Positions 8,537 through 16,844 of a stretch of DNA of 64,000 nucleotides are shown here, piece by piece; position 1 is the stretch's first letter, and each line of letters starts with the position of its first letter. The translations under genes and the position numbers were made by a program. This DNA comes from Kibdelosporangium persicum (lineage in GTDB: Bacteria > Actinomycetota > Actinomycetes > Mycobacteriales > Pseudonocardiaceae), in NCBI RefSeq assembly GCF_013280595.1, contig NZ_JAAATY010000002.1, forward strand, positions 1 through 64,000. The letters run 5' to 3'. The notes beneath the pieces are model-generated. The model was not told where the DNA came from. It saw only the letters and a program-made list of their open reading frames with translations, and made no database searches.

Positions 8537-10855
8537 GTGGGCGTCGACGCGATGGGGTTCGGACACATGCCGCAGGTGAGGCGGGGGGACGACAGTTCGC
8601 CGTTCGGACGTGAACTCCGGCGGCTGCGCACCCGGCGCGGGTTGTCCCTGCAGAAACTCGCCGAGCTGGTCAACTACACCCGCGGGTACATCGGCAAAGT
8701 CGAGACCGGCGACAAACCGCCGACCTCCGAACTGGCCCGTCGCTGCGACCAGGTGCTTGAGGCAGGCGGTCAGCTGATCGCGCTGGCGACGTCGGAAGGC
8801 CTGCCCCGGCTGGCCCAGCTGCCCGCGGCGGCCGCGACGTTCGTCGGCCGCGAGAACCAACTGAGCCAACTGGACCGTGCGCTTTCGGGCGACATGCCCG
8901 GTGCGCCCTGGACAGTCGCGATCGACGGACCGCCCGGCGTGGGCAAGACAGCGCTGGCGTTGCGGCTGGCGCATCAGGTGAAGGACCGCTTCCCGGACGG
9001 ACAGCTGTACGTCGACCTGCACGGGTACTCCCCGGACGGCCAACCGTCGCGCCCGGACGTCGTCCTGGAGGAGTTCTTGGTGGCGCTGGGCACCAGCGCC
9101 ACCGCGATTCCGTCGTCCACGAGCCAGCGCGCCGCGCTGTACCGGTCGTTGCTCGACGGCAGCCGGATTCTGCTCGTGCTGGACAACGCCCGCGATTCCC
9201 GGCAGATCGAGCACCTGCTGCCTGGTTCGGCGGGCTGCGGCGTGGTCGTGACCAGCCGGATGCGTCTCGGCGGCCTGCCGATCAGGCAGGACCAGCGGAT
9301 CACCCTCGGTCCGCTCAGCGAGCCCGAGTCGATCCTGTTGCTGCGCACGGTGATCGGCAACGACCGTGCCGACGAGGAACCAGAGGCGACGGCAGGCCTG
9401 GCGCGTCGATGCGGGCATCTGCCGCTGGCGCTGCGGATCGCGGCCGAACGTGTCGCGACCCACCCGCACCACTCCGTGGACGAACTGGCCGACGAGCTGG
9501 GCGCGGAGGAAGAACGTCTCGACGTACTGTCCACAGAAGACGACTCGGTCGCTGTCCGGACGGTGTTCTCCTGGTCGTACCGCGACCTCTCCGGCGAAGC
9601 CGCGCGGATGTTCCGGCTGATCGGGTTGCACCGCGGTCCGCACCTGAGCGTGCACGCCGCTGCCGCGATGGCCGATGTGCCTGTCGCGCATGCGCGTCGG
9701 CTGCTCGACCGGCTTGTCGGCGTGCATCTGGTGCAGGGCTTGGGCGGCGGCCGGTATCGATGCCACGACTTGTTGCGCGTCTACGCCGCCGAGCGCGCTC
9801 TGGAAGAGGAGCCGCAGGAATCCCGGAACCTTGCGGTGCAACGGGTCCTGCACTGGTACCTGCAAACGTGCTTCGCGGCCAACCATGTGCTTTCACCGCA
9901 ACGGTTCGACCCGCCGCTTGAGGTGTGCCCGTTCTCGTTGCCCACGTTGACCTTCGCGTCCTACGAAGAGGCGTTGGCGTGGTGCGAGGCCGAAATGCCG
10001 AACCTCATCGCGGCACCCCGGCTCGCGCTGGAGTACGGGGAGGACGCGATCGCGTGGAAGATCCCGGTGGGCAGCTTCAACTTCGTGTTCCTGCGCAAAC
10101 GGTGGAGCCCGTGGATCAGCGCGCACGAACTCGGCATCGCAGGCGCCCGGCGGCTCGGCGACCGGTTCGGCGAGGCGTGGACGCTGAACAACGTCGCACA
10201 CGGCTTCCGTGAGCTCCGGCGGTTCAAGGACGCCAAGGAGCACCTGGCCGAGGCGCTGGAGATCCGCAAGCAGATCAACGACCAGGTCGGGCTCGCGTGG
10301 ACGTTGACCGCGATCGGGTTCGTCGACTGTGACCTGAACGAGTTCTCGGCCGCGGCGGACTCGCTGTTCGAAGCCCTGCGGATCCGGTCGGAAGTCGAAC
10401 GCGACCACGCCGGTAACCCGGAACTGATGATCGCGAACAAACAGGGGCAGGGAATCGCGCGGGCGTCCCTCGGCAACGCGCTGACCGAACTCGGCAGGCT
10501 GGACGAGGCACTCGACGAGCTCAACCGGGCACTCGAGATCTTCCGCGACATCGCCGACAAGCACGGCGAGGGCTACACGCTGGTCAAGCTGGGCGACCTT
10601 TATGCACGACTGCGCCGGCCGAACGACGCGCTCGCCAACTTCGAAGAGGCTTTGGCCACCCGGCGCGAGATCGGCGACCGCTGGGGCGAGGCGGAGACGC
10701 TGCACAACCGCGGGCGCGTGCTGCTGGACACCGGTGAGGCAGAGGCGGCGCGGGAGTCGTGGCACGACGCGCTGGCGATCTTCGACGACCTCGACGACCC
10801 TCGCGCGGAAGACGTCCGGGCACTGCTTGCTTCGACGCCCCGGACCGCCGGCTGA
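8537..10855 (+). CDS. HTH (XRE)-NB-ARC-TPR transcriptional regulator
   Basis: A 772-residue multidomain regulator. The N-terminal XRE helix-turn-helix covers about residues 20-75 (RRGLSLQKLAELVNYTRGYI), then an NB-ARC ATPase with Walker A GPPGVGKTAL near residue 132 and Walker B ILLVLDNARD. TPR repeats fill about residues 530-770 (GEAWTLNNVAHGFRELRRFKDA type units). This STAND architecture resembles AfsR without the SARP domain; such proteins act as ATP-dependent switches in secondary metabolism or cell-surface responses. GTG 8537, ATG 8552 and ATG 8567 are all possible starts. Target genes are unknown. The 3' end overlaps a short tandem repeat. Confidence 0.85.
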   Translation: MGVDAMGFGHMPQVRRGDDSSPFGRELRRLRTRRGLSLQKLAELVNYTRGYIGKVETGDKPPTSELARRCDQVLEAGGQLIALATSEGLPRLAQLPAAAATFVGRENQLSQLDRALSGDMPGAPWTVAIDGPPGVGKTALALRLAHQVKDRFPDGQLYVDLHGYSPDGQPSRPDVVLEEFLVALGTSATAIPSSTSQRAALYRSLLDGSRILLVLDNARDSRQIEHLLPGSAGCGVVVTSRMRLGGLPIRQDQRITLGPLSEPESILLLRTVIGNDRADEEPEATAGLARRCGHLPLALRIAAERVATHPHHSVDELADELGAEEERLDVLSTEDDSVAVRTVFSWSYRDLSGEAARMFRLIGLHRGPHLSVHAAAAMADVPVAHARRLLDRLVGVHLVQGLGGGRYRCHDLLRVYAAERALEEEPQESRNLAVQRVLHWYLQTCFAANHVLSPQRFDPPLEVCPFSLPTLTFASYEEALAWCEAEMPNLIAAPRLALEYGEDAIAWKIPVGSFNFVFLRKRWSPWISAHELGIAGARRLGDRFGEAWTLNNVAHGFRELRRFKDAKEHLAEALEIRKQINDQVGLAWTLTAIGFVDCDLNEFSAAADSLFEALRIRSEVERDHAGNPELMIANKQGQGIARASLGNALTELGRLDEALDELNRALEIFRDIADKHGEGYTLVKLGDLYARLRRPNDALANFEEALATRREIGDRWGEAETLHNRGRVLLDTGEAEAARESWHDALAIFDDLDDPRAEDVRALLASTPRTAG

Positions 10856-10924
10856 CCGTAGTGACGGCCCCGGACCGTTGGCTGACCGTACCGATGGTCG
10901 ACGCCCCGACGTTGGCTGACCGTA
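10837..10924. repeat. Three imperfect tandem copies of a ~24-bp unit
   Basis: Units at 10837-10860, 10867-10890 and 10903-10924 share the pattern gcccCGGACCGttGGCTGACCGTA; copies 2 and 3 are each followed by ccgatgg. The first copy overlaps the last codons and stop of the NB-ARC regulator. The array leads directly into the dispersed element at 10943. Confidence 0.8.
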
Positions 10925-10942
10925 CCGATGGCACCTTCGGCG

Positions 10943-11052
10943 AATCCAGTTGTCCACAACCCGCCGGTAACCCTCCTACCAGGCCCTATCACCGGTAGAC
11001 TGGGTCCGGGGTCGCCCCCCGGGAGTGGTGGGGGCTGCTTAGGGGCGGTTTG
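10943..11052 (+). repeat. Dispersed ~110-bp element, copy A (copy B at 58471-58581)
   Basis: This segment aligns along its length with 58471-58581. Shared blocks include aatccagttgtccacaac, a -10-like tagact/taaact, gggagtggtggggg and a terminal ggggcgttt. The ttgtccaca inside it equals the actinobacterial DnaA-box consensus. A GTG start is possible after the conserved gggagtg block, but a stop follows within four codons in this copy. The remaining 160 bp to the nucleoside hydrolase stop show nothing recognisable. Confidence 0.7.
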
Positions 11053-11214
11053 AACTGTGGGGCTGTGCGGGGCCGGGTTGGCTGCGTGGGGCGAACGTGG
11101 TGTGGGGCGTGCGCTGGTCTGCCGGAATGGTGTGGGGCGGCGCTGTCCACACGGGACAGGGCCGCCGTGAACGTGCCGCAGCGGCCCGTGGCGAACTTTC
11201 GTCCTGGAAGACCG

Positions 11215-12168
11215 TCACTTGAGGGCTTCGAAGAGGCGGGTGAGGAAGGCCTCCGTGTTCACCGAAACGGCCGCGCGGACCGGGGTTCTTCCCTGGCCTG
11301 CCTTGCTTTCGATGTCGGAGTCGTCGACGATCGCGCGCCAGTCGGAGATCAGTTGGCCGCGGGTGTGCGTGCCGCGTAGCTCGACGGTGACGACAACGTC
11401 CTTGTACTGAGCCAAAGCCGGGTCTTGGAGCAAGGCCGCGGCGAGCGGGTCGTGGATCGTGCACGTGCGGAAGCCGAACATTCGGGAGTAGAAGTCCGCG
11501 TAGTGCTTCAGCAAGGCGCTCGCGAACTGGGCGCGCGGGGTGGCGACTTCGGCGAGCGCGGCCATCCAGGCTTCGTCGGCGCGGGCTGTTTCGGTCACGT
11601 CCAGGCTGACCAGGGTCAGGTTCTCGAAGCCCGCGTCGAAGACCAGGTCCGCGGCTTCGGGGTCGTGCCACATGTTCGCTTCGGCGTGGGTGGTCACGTT
11701 GCCGGGGACGCCGAGGGCACCGCCGAGGACCGTGACCGACCGCAGCAGTTCGGGCAGGCGGGGTTCGAGGAGCAGCGCCAGTGCCACGTTGGTCAACGGG
11801 CCCAACGCGAGGAGGGTCAGCTCTCCCGGGTTCGCCCTGGCCAGCTGGACGATCTGTTCGGCGGCGGAGATGGAGATCGGGCGACGGCGGGCGGGCGGGC
11901 CTGCCTGACCGCCGAGGCCGTCGGCTCCGTGGACGAACTCGGTCGTGCGCAGTTCCTGGGCGAGCGGGCGGTGTGCGCCGACGGCGACGGGCACGTCGTG
12001 CAGTCCGGCGATGTCCAGGACTCTGAGGGCGTTGTCGGCGGCTGTCGGGGCGGGCACGTTGCCGTGCACGCTACCTACCGCGACGAGCTCCATGTCCGGT
12101 TGTGCCGCGAGGAACAGGATCGCGAGCGAGTCGTCGATGCCCGGGTCGGTGTCCAGAATGATGCGCAC
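11215..12168 (-). CDS. Inosine/uridine-preferring nucleoside hydrolase
   Basis: A 317-residue member of the IUNH family, which hydrolyses ribonucleosides to free base and ribose. The N-terminal Ca2+-binding signature ILDTDPGIDD is present at residues 4-13, HGN follows near residue 35, and HDPLAAALL carries the C-terminal active-site His-Asp. It starts with GTG 10 bp after the stop of the NCS1 permease, so the two form an operon: uptake followed by hydrolysis or salvage. Base preference cannot be read from sequence. Confidence 0.92.
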   Translation of the reverse strand: MRIILDTDPGIDDSLAILFLAAQPDMELVAVGSVHGNVPAPTAADNALRVLDIAGLHDVPVAVGAHRPLAQELRTTEFVHGADGLGGQAGPPARRRPISISAAEQIVQLARANPGELTLLALGPLTNVALALLLEPRLPELLRSVTVLGGALGVPGNVTTHAEANMWHDPEAADLVFDAGFENLTLVSLDVTETARADEAWMAALAEVATPRAQFASALLKHYADFYSRMFGFRTCTIHDPLAAALLQDPALAQYKDVVVTVELRGTHTRGQLISDWRAIVDDSDIESKAGQGRTPVRAAVSVNTEAFLTRLFEALK

Positions 12169-12178
12169 AAGGAACGAC

Positions 12179-13606
12179 TCAACCAGAACGATCAGCGGGA
12201 CGCAGCACTGTTGTGCTCAGCACCCCATACAAGACAGCGCCGATCACGAACGCGACGGCGACACCGATGTTGCTCGCGCCCACGCTGCCTGCTTCGGCCG
12301 CCGGTGTGAGCAGATAGCCCAGGACCGTGCGGATGTTCTCGTCCGCCGACGTGACCAGGCCAAGGCCGACGACGATCGCGACCACGATCGACGCCACGCC
12401 GGCCGCGTTGAAGCCGCCGTACCTGCCGGCCGGGTCGTACAGCGCGTCCTTCAGGTAGCCGTTCTTGCGGTGCAGGAACATGTCGGTCACGAAGATCGCC
12501 GACCAGGCCGCGGTGACGACACCGATGACGATCAGGAACGACTGCACGGGCGCGAAGAAACTCGGCGCCACGAAGATCAGGTAGATGCCGCCGACGACCA
12601 TCAGCACGCCGTCGATCGCGACCGCGACCCAGCGCGGGATGTTCAGACCGAGCGCGAGCAGGTTCAGGCCGGAGCTGTAGAGGTTGAACACCGCGCCCGC
12701 GATCACACTGAGGATCGTGGCCAGCAGGAACGGAACCAGGAACCACGTCGGCAGGGCGACCGCGAAGGCGCCGATCGGGTCGACCGCCGCGGCCGCGGCC
12801 AGGTCCGGGCTGCCCGCCGTCAGCAGGACGCCGAACAGCATCAGCACCGCGGGAGCGGTGGCGCCGCCGATCGCGGTCCACCAGACCACCGATTTCGGCG
12901 AGCCCTTGGTGTACCGGCTGTAGTCCGCGCCGCCCGGTGTCCAGCCGATGCCGTTGGCGACGACCAGGAGGACGCCGCCGATCACCAGCGCGAGGCTGCC
13001 CGCGCCGGTACCGCCGGAGAAGTCGAGGTCAGGGATGATGATCACGAAGTAGCCGACCACCGCGACGGCGACCGCGAGCGTGATCCACTTCTGCACGCGC
13101 AGGATCACGTCATAGCCGTAGATCGCGATCACCATGACCAGGCCCGCGGTGATCACGAAGCCGATCGCGAGCATCGGTGTCGCGCCGAGGCCGGGGCTGA
13201 GTCGTTCGAGGATCGTGCGGGTCGCCAGTGCACCCAGCGTGACGCTGACGGTCTCCCAGCCGACTAACGACAAGTACACGAAGAATGTTGGCAAATTGTT
13301 CCCATGGTGGCCGAAGGCCGCCCGGCTGAGGGTCATCGTCGGCGCGCCGCCCTTGGTTCCCGCGAGCGCGACCAGGCCGACGACGGGGTAGGAAACCGCC
13401 AGACCGATGGCCACCGCCAAGGCGCCCTGCCACGGATTCAGGCCCAGACCCACCACGAAGACGCCGTAGGCCACGGTGAAGAAGCTGAAATTCGCCGCGG
13501 TCCACGGCCAGAACAGGCTCGCCGGCCGGCTGTGCCGCTCGGTCTCGCCGACCCAGTCGATGCCCTTCTGCTCGACCCGCCAGCTGTCCCGCCCGACCTC
13601 GACCAC
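12179..13606 (-). CDS. NCS1 family purine/cytosine permease
   Basis: A 475-residue integral membrane transporter with about twelve hydrophobic segments. The N-terminal RHSRPASLFWPWTAANFS block and NGIGWTPGGADYSRY block in the middle are typical of nucleobase:cation symporter-1 proteins, which import cytosine, purines, hydantoins or thiamine precursors. It is first in a two-gene operon with nucleoside hydrolase, favouring nucleobase or nucleoside uptake. The GTG start has a strong GGGAGG five to ten bases upstream. A TenA-like gene lies 0.6 kb upstream, so a pyrimidine (HMP-like) substrate is an alternative. Confidence 0.9.
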   Translation of the reverse strand: MVEVGRDSWRVEQKGIDWVGETERHSRPASLFWPWTAANFSFFTVAYGVFVVGLGLNPWQGALAVAIGLAVSYPVVGLVALAGTKGGAPTMTLSRAAFGHHGNNLPTFFVYLSLVGWETVSVTLGALATRTILERLSPGLGATPMLAIGFVITAGLVMVIAIYGYDVILRVQKWITLAVAVAVVGYFVIIIPDLDFSGGTGAGSLALVIGGVLLVVANGIGWTPGGADYSRYTKGSPKSVVWWTAIGGATAPAVLMLFGVLLTAGSPDLAAAAAVDPIGAFAVALPTWFLVPFLLATILSVIAGAVFNLYSSGLNLLALGLNIPRWVAVAIDGVLMVVGGIYLIFVAPSFFAPVQSFLIVIGVVTAAWSAIFVTDMFLHRKNGYLKDALYDPAGRYGGFNAAGVASIVVAIVVGLGLVTSADENIRTVLGYLLTPAAEAGSVGASNIGVAVAFVIGAVLYGVLSTTVLRPADRSG

Positions 13607-13856
13607 AGGCTCCCCCTCCCTGCGGCCGGCCTGCTCTCTTGGGGTGATGCGCCGCTGTCTCCCAAAAGAGTCGACAAGTCACCCCTGCAAACCAGTGCCG
13701 CGGCAGTCAATCGTTGACCATAAGCGGAAAGTAACAGGCGTGTCCGCGCTTGAACAGCAGCATGTCTAGGGGTCTTGCTGGTGTGGCGTGGACACGCCGG
13801 TGCGTGGGGGAGACGTGGCGCGCCCGGCCTCAGTGCCGGGCACGGCCAAGCACCGA

Positions 13857-14063
13857 TCAGCGCTTGCTGACCCACTCCGAAGCGAGTGCGTACGGGTCCA
13901 GCGTGGTCGTGGTGCCCTCGGCGATGCGTTGTACGGCGAACCTCAGCAGATGACCGGCGTGCTCGGGGCCGATGCCCGCTTGTTCGGCTAGGCGCTCGTA
14001 AGCCAACTCGGACTTCCACGCGCGCTCGCACTGCGCGGCAACCAAGTCCGGTAGGTAGTCCAT
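13857..14063 (-). CDS. Small hypothetical protein (68 aa)
   Basis: A 68-residue soluble helical protein starting MDYLPDLVAAQ and rich in Ala, Glu and Arg. No domain is recognised. The start ATG at 14063 has GGAGG about 13 bases upstream; the frame stays open upstream to 14174 through the operator-like repeat of the TenA-like gene, so an upstream start is possible but less likely. Between it and the permease start lies 250 bp with no gene. Confidence 0.55.
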   Translation of the reverse strand: MDYLPDLVAAQCERAWKSELAYERLAEQAGIGPEHAGHLLRFAVQRIAEGTTTTLDPYALASEWVSKR

Positions 14064-14157
14064 ACCCTTGTGTACTCCTCCAGCTCCCATAAGGTTGAGA
14101 CGCCCGGCGAACCTAATGGTTATGCGGCTGGGAAGTGACGTCCGCCATGCTTCGTTC

Positions 14158-14172
14158 GCGTAACGTTTACGC
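14158..14172. promoter_or_regulatory. Operator-like inverted repeat before TenA-like gene
   Basis: gcgtaa-cgt-ttacgc, a perfect 6-bp inverted repeat with a 3-bp centre, ends two bases before the ATG of the TenA-like gene. A repressor bound here would block initiation on both strands. The cognate protein is unknown. Confidence 0.45.
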
Positions 14173-14173
14173 A

Positions 14174-14842
14174 ATGACGACTTCAGCCCGGGAAGTGCTG
14201 GCCGATACCCAGGCCGAGCTCACTCCGTTGCCGGGAGCGAACCGTTTGCTGCCGCTTCTGGCGGACGGCAGGGCCCCGGTATCAGTGATCGCCGCGCTGG
14301 CAGGCGAGGAACGTCGAATCATCGCCAGCGACTGGCGGGCGTTCCTGACCTTGGCCGCCCGTGCGGAAGACTCAGCGACCAGGCAGTTCTTCAGTTTTCT
14401 GGCCGGTGGCGAAAGTGTGGCGCTCGATCTGCTCGTCCCGCTGGCCGAGGCATCAGGCGCGGATATGGCTTCGTACACACCACAAGCCGGTTGCCAGGCC
14501 TATCCGGCCTATGTGGCTTCGTTGGCGCTCAACGCCTCCCCGGTCGACGCGCTGCTGGCATTGTTCGCCAACTTCGCGGCGTGGGGTGAGTATTGCGCCG
14601 CGATCTCCGCGTCTCTGCGCGCGAACTATGGATTCGACGATCGGGCATGCGGTTTCTTCGACTTCTTCGCCAAGCCCGTGCCCGAACCCGAGCAGTACGC
14701 GTTGACCGCGATTCAGTCGGCGCTGGACTCCGGCTGGCAACCGGACGAAGCACAGCGCCACGGGCGACTGTTGTTGACCTACGAGTTGATGTTCTGGAAC
14801 ACGCTCGCGGACACGGCGGCGTCGCCGTCAGGCACGCAGTGA
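14174..14842 (+). CDS. TenA/PqqC-like (thiaminase-fold) protein
   Basis: A 222-residue all-helical protein of the haem-oxygenase-like TenA fold. Recognisable features are the AFLTLAARAEDS region, the WGEYCAAIS segment where thiaminase II has its nucleophilic cysteine, and LTYELMFWNTLA near the C-terminus, matching the conserved Tyr-Glu pair. TenA proteins hydrolyse thiamine breakdown products (aminopyrimidines) for salvage, but many actinobacterial relatives are uncharacterised. An operator-like repeat abuts its start. The gene overlaps the convergent TetR gene by 15 bp. Confidence 0.75.
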   Translation: MTTSAREVLADTQAELTPLPGANRLLPLLADGRAPVSVIAALAGEERRIIASDWRAFLTLAARAEDSATRQFFSFLAGGESVALDLLVPLAEASGADMASYTPQAGCQAYPAYVASLALNASPVDALLALFANFAAWGEYCAAISASLRANYGFDDRACGFFDFFAKPVPEPEQYALTAIQSALDSGWQPDEAQRHGRLLLTYELMFWNTLADTAASPSGTQ

Positions 14843-15385
14843 CTCGATCATGATCGAGCCCAACCGGCCCGGTTCACCGCCGATGTGCCGTTCGGCCGCG
14901 ATGATCCCGACGATGATCGCCTTCAGGTCGGCCCCGGTCACATCGGCGCGTACCGCACCGGCCTGTTGGGCCCGCGCGAGCAGACGGTCCTGCGCGGCAC
15001 GCAGATCCTCGCTGGCCGGGCCGACGATCTCGCTCAGGTCCCGGCCGGACGACGCCAGCGCCTCACCGAGGGCCTTGTTGCCGACGACGTTGCGGACCAT
15101 CCGGGCGAAGAAGCCGAAGAACGCCTCGCCGGGGTCGGCGGCGTCCGCAAGCGCTTTCGCGTCCGCGGCCAGCCCTTCGACCCGGCTCATCAGGATGGCT
15201 TCCAGCAACGCCTCCTTGGTGGGGAAATGCCGGTAGACGGTGCCGATGCCGACACCCGCGCGCTTGGCGACCTCGTCGACCGGAACGGCGAGCCCTTCGG
15301 TCTCGAAAACCTGCTGGGCGACTTCGAGCACCCGCGCGCGGTTACGCCGCGCGTCCGCCCGTAGCGGCCTTTCGGTCTCCGTCAT
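14828..15385 (-). CDS. TetR family transcriptional regulator
   Basis: A 185-residue TetR repressor. The DNA-binding domain includes VDEVAKRAGVGIGTVYRHFPTKEALLEAIL (quoted here only as the HTH at about residues 31-60), with the GTVYRHFPTKE recognition-helix signature. The start ATG at 15385 (MTETERPL) is preceded by GAGG; a GTG three codons upstream is also possible. Its 3' end overlaps the TenA-like gene by 15 bp. A weak inverted repeat (cgga...tccg, about 15434-15450) upstream could be its own operator. No linked target gene is obvious. Confidence 0.88.
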   Translation of the reverse strand: MTETERPLRADARRNRARVLEVAQQVFETEGLAVPVDEVAKRAGVGIGTVYRHFPTKEALLEAILMSRVEGLAADAKALADAADPGEAFFGFFARMVRNVVGNKALGEALASSGRDLSEIVGPASEDLRAAQDRLLARAQQAGAVRADVTGADLKAIIVGIIAAERHIGGEPGRLGSIMIESLRA

Positions 15386-15455
15386 GATCCTCACCCGCTC
15401 GACAACCGGAGGTCCTCCGTGATGCCGGGATTCGGAGGAAACATTCCGATTCTAA

Positions 15456-15526
15456 CCCCCAGGTCACCCTCGTGAGCGTTTATCCGTGTTCTAACCCTGA
15501 TAAACACTCACGAGGGGCCCTGGGGG
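15456..15526. repeat. Dispersed palindrome, copy 1 (core 15467-15516)
   Basis: The core has 18-bp arms, ccctcgtgagcgtttatc and gataaacactcacgaggg, around a 14-nt loop cgtgttctaaccct. Arms differ by one mismatch. The same core, including the loop, is at 45179-45228. Here the stem is extended outward by cccccagg / cctggggg. It sits between divergent genes (TetR and response regulator), so it is not simply a terminator. Confidence 0.85.
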
Positions 15527-15608
15527 TCGGGCGGAGAGGGATGGTGGAGAACAGGATGCTGGACTGGTTGCATGACGGCGGCGCGCGACCCCTCGACCAT
15601 CTGTCCAC

Positions 15609-16247
15609 ATGATCACCGTGCTGATCTGCGACGACGCGCCCATCGTGCGGATGGGTCTGCGGATGGCCGTGGAGTCCGAGCCGGACCTGTCCGTGGTCGG
15701 CGAGGCGGGTGACGGCGCCGAGGCCGTGGCCGCGACCCGGGAGCTGAAGCCCGACGTGGTGCTGCTCGACATCCAGATGCCGCGTGTCGACGGGATCGAG
15801 GCCGCGCGCCAGATCCTGGCCGAGGAGACCAAGACCCGTGTCCTCGTGCTGACGACCTACGACCACGACGACAACGTCTACGCCGCGTTGCGCGCGGGAG
15901 CGAGCGGCTTCCTGGTCAAGGACGCGCCGCCGGAGCACGTCATCGAGGCCATCAGAGCGATCGAAGCGGGTGACGCCGTGCTCTCGCCCTCCGTCACCCG
16001 GCGCCTGCTGGACAGCGTCACGTTGCCCGGCGGTGTCAAGCTGCCGGAGTTGTCCGAACAGGACACGAAACTGCTCAGGCTGATCGCCAAGGGCATGACC
16101 AACGCCGAGATCGCGGCGGGCCTCGACCTCACTCCGGCCACTGTCAAGACGTACGTGTCCAGGCTGTTCACCAAGATCGGCGCCCGGGACCGGACGCACG
16201 CCGTGGTGCTGGCCTACGAAAGCGGGCTGGCGCGTCCGGGCAGTTGA
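15609..16247 (+). CDS. NarL/FixJ-type response regulator (orphan)
   Basis: A 212-residue two-component regulator. Receiver landmarks are the acidic pair CDD at residues 7-9, the phospho-acceptor Asp in VVLLDIQMPRVDG near residue 57, LTTYD and the conserved Lys in FLVKDA. The C-terminal LuxR-type helix-turn-helix spans about residues 150-205 (GMTNAEIAAGLDLTPATVKTY). No histidine kinase gene is adjacent, so its partner is elsewhere. It overlaps the convergent TetR gene by 34 bp. Confidence 0.93.
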   Translation: MITVLICDDAPIVRMGLRMAVESEPDLSVVGEAGDGAEAVAATRELKPDVVLLDIQMPRVDGIEAARQILAEETKTRVLVLTTYDHDDNVYAALRAGASGFLVKDAPPEHVIEAIRAIEAGDAVLSPSVTRRLLDSVTLPGGVKLPELSEQDTKLLRLIAKGMTNAEIAAGLDLTPATVKTYVSRLFTKIGARDRTHAVVLAYESGLARPGS

Positions 16248-16795
16248 GCCTCGTAGCCGGTGATGTAGCGCTCCATCGCCGCGTCGGCGGCCGCGCGATC
16301 CCCCGTGGTCAGCAGGTCCAGCAGGAGCCCGCGGGTGACCGCCAGCCCCAGCCGGGCGGCCGCCTGGGCGTCCTGTTCGGACAAGCCCTGGGCCATGCCG
16401 AGGGCGATGATCGGGTCGAGCCACGCGTGCACGACGTCGTCGAGCAGGTGTGTCGTTCCTGGCCTGCCCTGCAGCGCCTGGCCGTAGACCTCGAAGAACA
16501 GCCGCACGTTGGGCCAGAGCGCCGGGTCGGAGATCCGCCGCCAGAACCGGCGGGCCATGTCGCCGGCCGATTCGCCCGGCTCGTGCGCCAGGTCGGCCAG
16601 CACCGCACGCTGCCGTGCCTCGACCGTCCTGATGATCTCCACGAGCAGGCCCTGTTTGGAGCCGAAGTGGTAGATCAGCATCCGGTGGCTGGTCCCGAGC
16701 CCGGCCGCGATCTGCCGCAGGCTCTTCGTCCCGATCCCGTGCTCGGCCACGTAGTCCACTGCCGCGGCGAGCAGCCGTTCTTTCGCGTCTACCAT
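16214..16795 (-). CDS. TetR family transcriptional regulator
   Basis: A 193-residue TetR protein starting MVDAKERLLAAAVDYV, with the recognition region LGTSHRMLIYHFGSKQGL at about residues 35-52. The start codon abuts a perfect 32-bp palindrome that also lies upstream of the divergent SRPBCC gene, so it very probably represses itself and that gene. No ribosome-binding site is visible before the ATG, suggesting a leaderless transcript that begins inside the operator. Its C-terminal codons overlap the response-regulator gene. Confidence 0.9.
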   Translation of the reverse strand: MVDAKERLLAAAVDYVAEHGIGTKSLRQIAAGLGTSHRMLIYHFGSKQGLLVEIIRTVEARQRAVLADLAHEPGESAGDMARRFWRRISDPALWPNVRLFFEVYGQALQGRPGTTHLLDDVVHAWLDPIIALGMAQGLSEQDAQAAARLGLAVTRGLLLDLLTTGDRAAADAAMERYITGYEAQLPGRASPLS

Positions 16796-16827
16796 TGTAC
16801 CAGATGGTACATGTACCATCTGGTACA
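16796..16827. promoter_or_regulatory. Perfect 32-bp palindromic TetR operator
   Basis: The whole stretch equals its own reverse complement. It consists of two 16-bp near-palindromes, tgtaccagatggtaca and tgtaccatctggtaca, each with tgtacca/tggtaca arms, placed side by side. It fills the gap between the TetR ATG and the ribosome-binding site of the SRPBCC gene. Two dimers bound side by side is the natural reading. Confidence 0.8.
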
Positions 16828-16844
16828 CGAAGGAGGCGCCCGCC

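Noticed and set aside
8495-9886. 463-codon open frame antisense to the NB-ARC regulator
   Set aside because: Typical GC-rich shadow frame: no domain, composition dominated by Arg/Gly/Gln, while the opposite strand encodes clear HTH, NB-ARC and TPR motifs.
11945-13267. 440-codon open frame antisense to the permease
   Set aside because: Low-complexity Arg/Asp/Gln-rich translation opposite a membrane transporter; no ribosome-binding site or motif.
13607-13856. Riboswitch upstream of the NCS1 permease
   Set aside because: No purine, TPP or guanidine aptamer motif could be recognised in the 250-bp leader.
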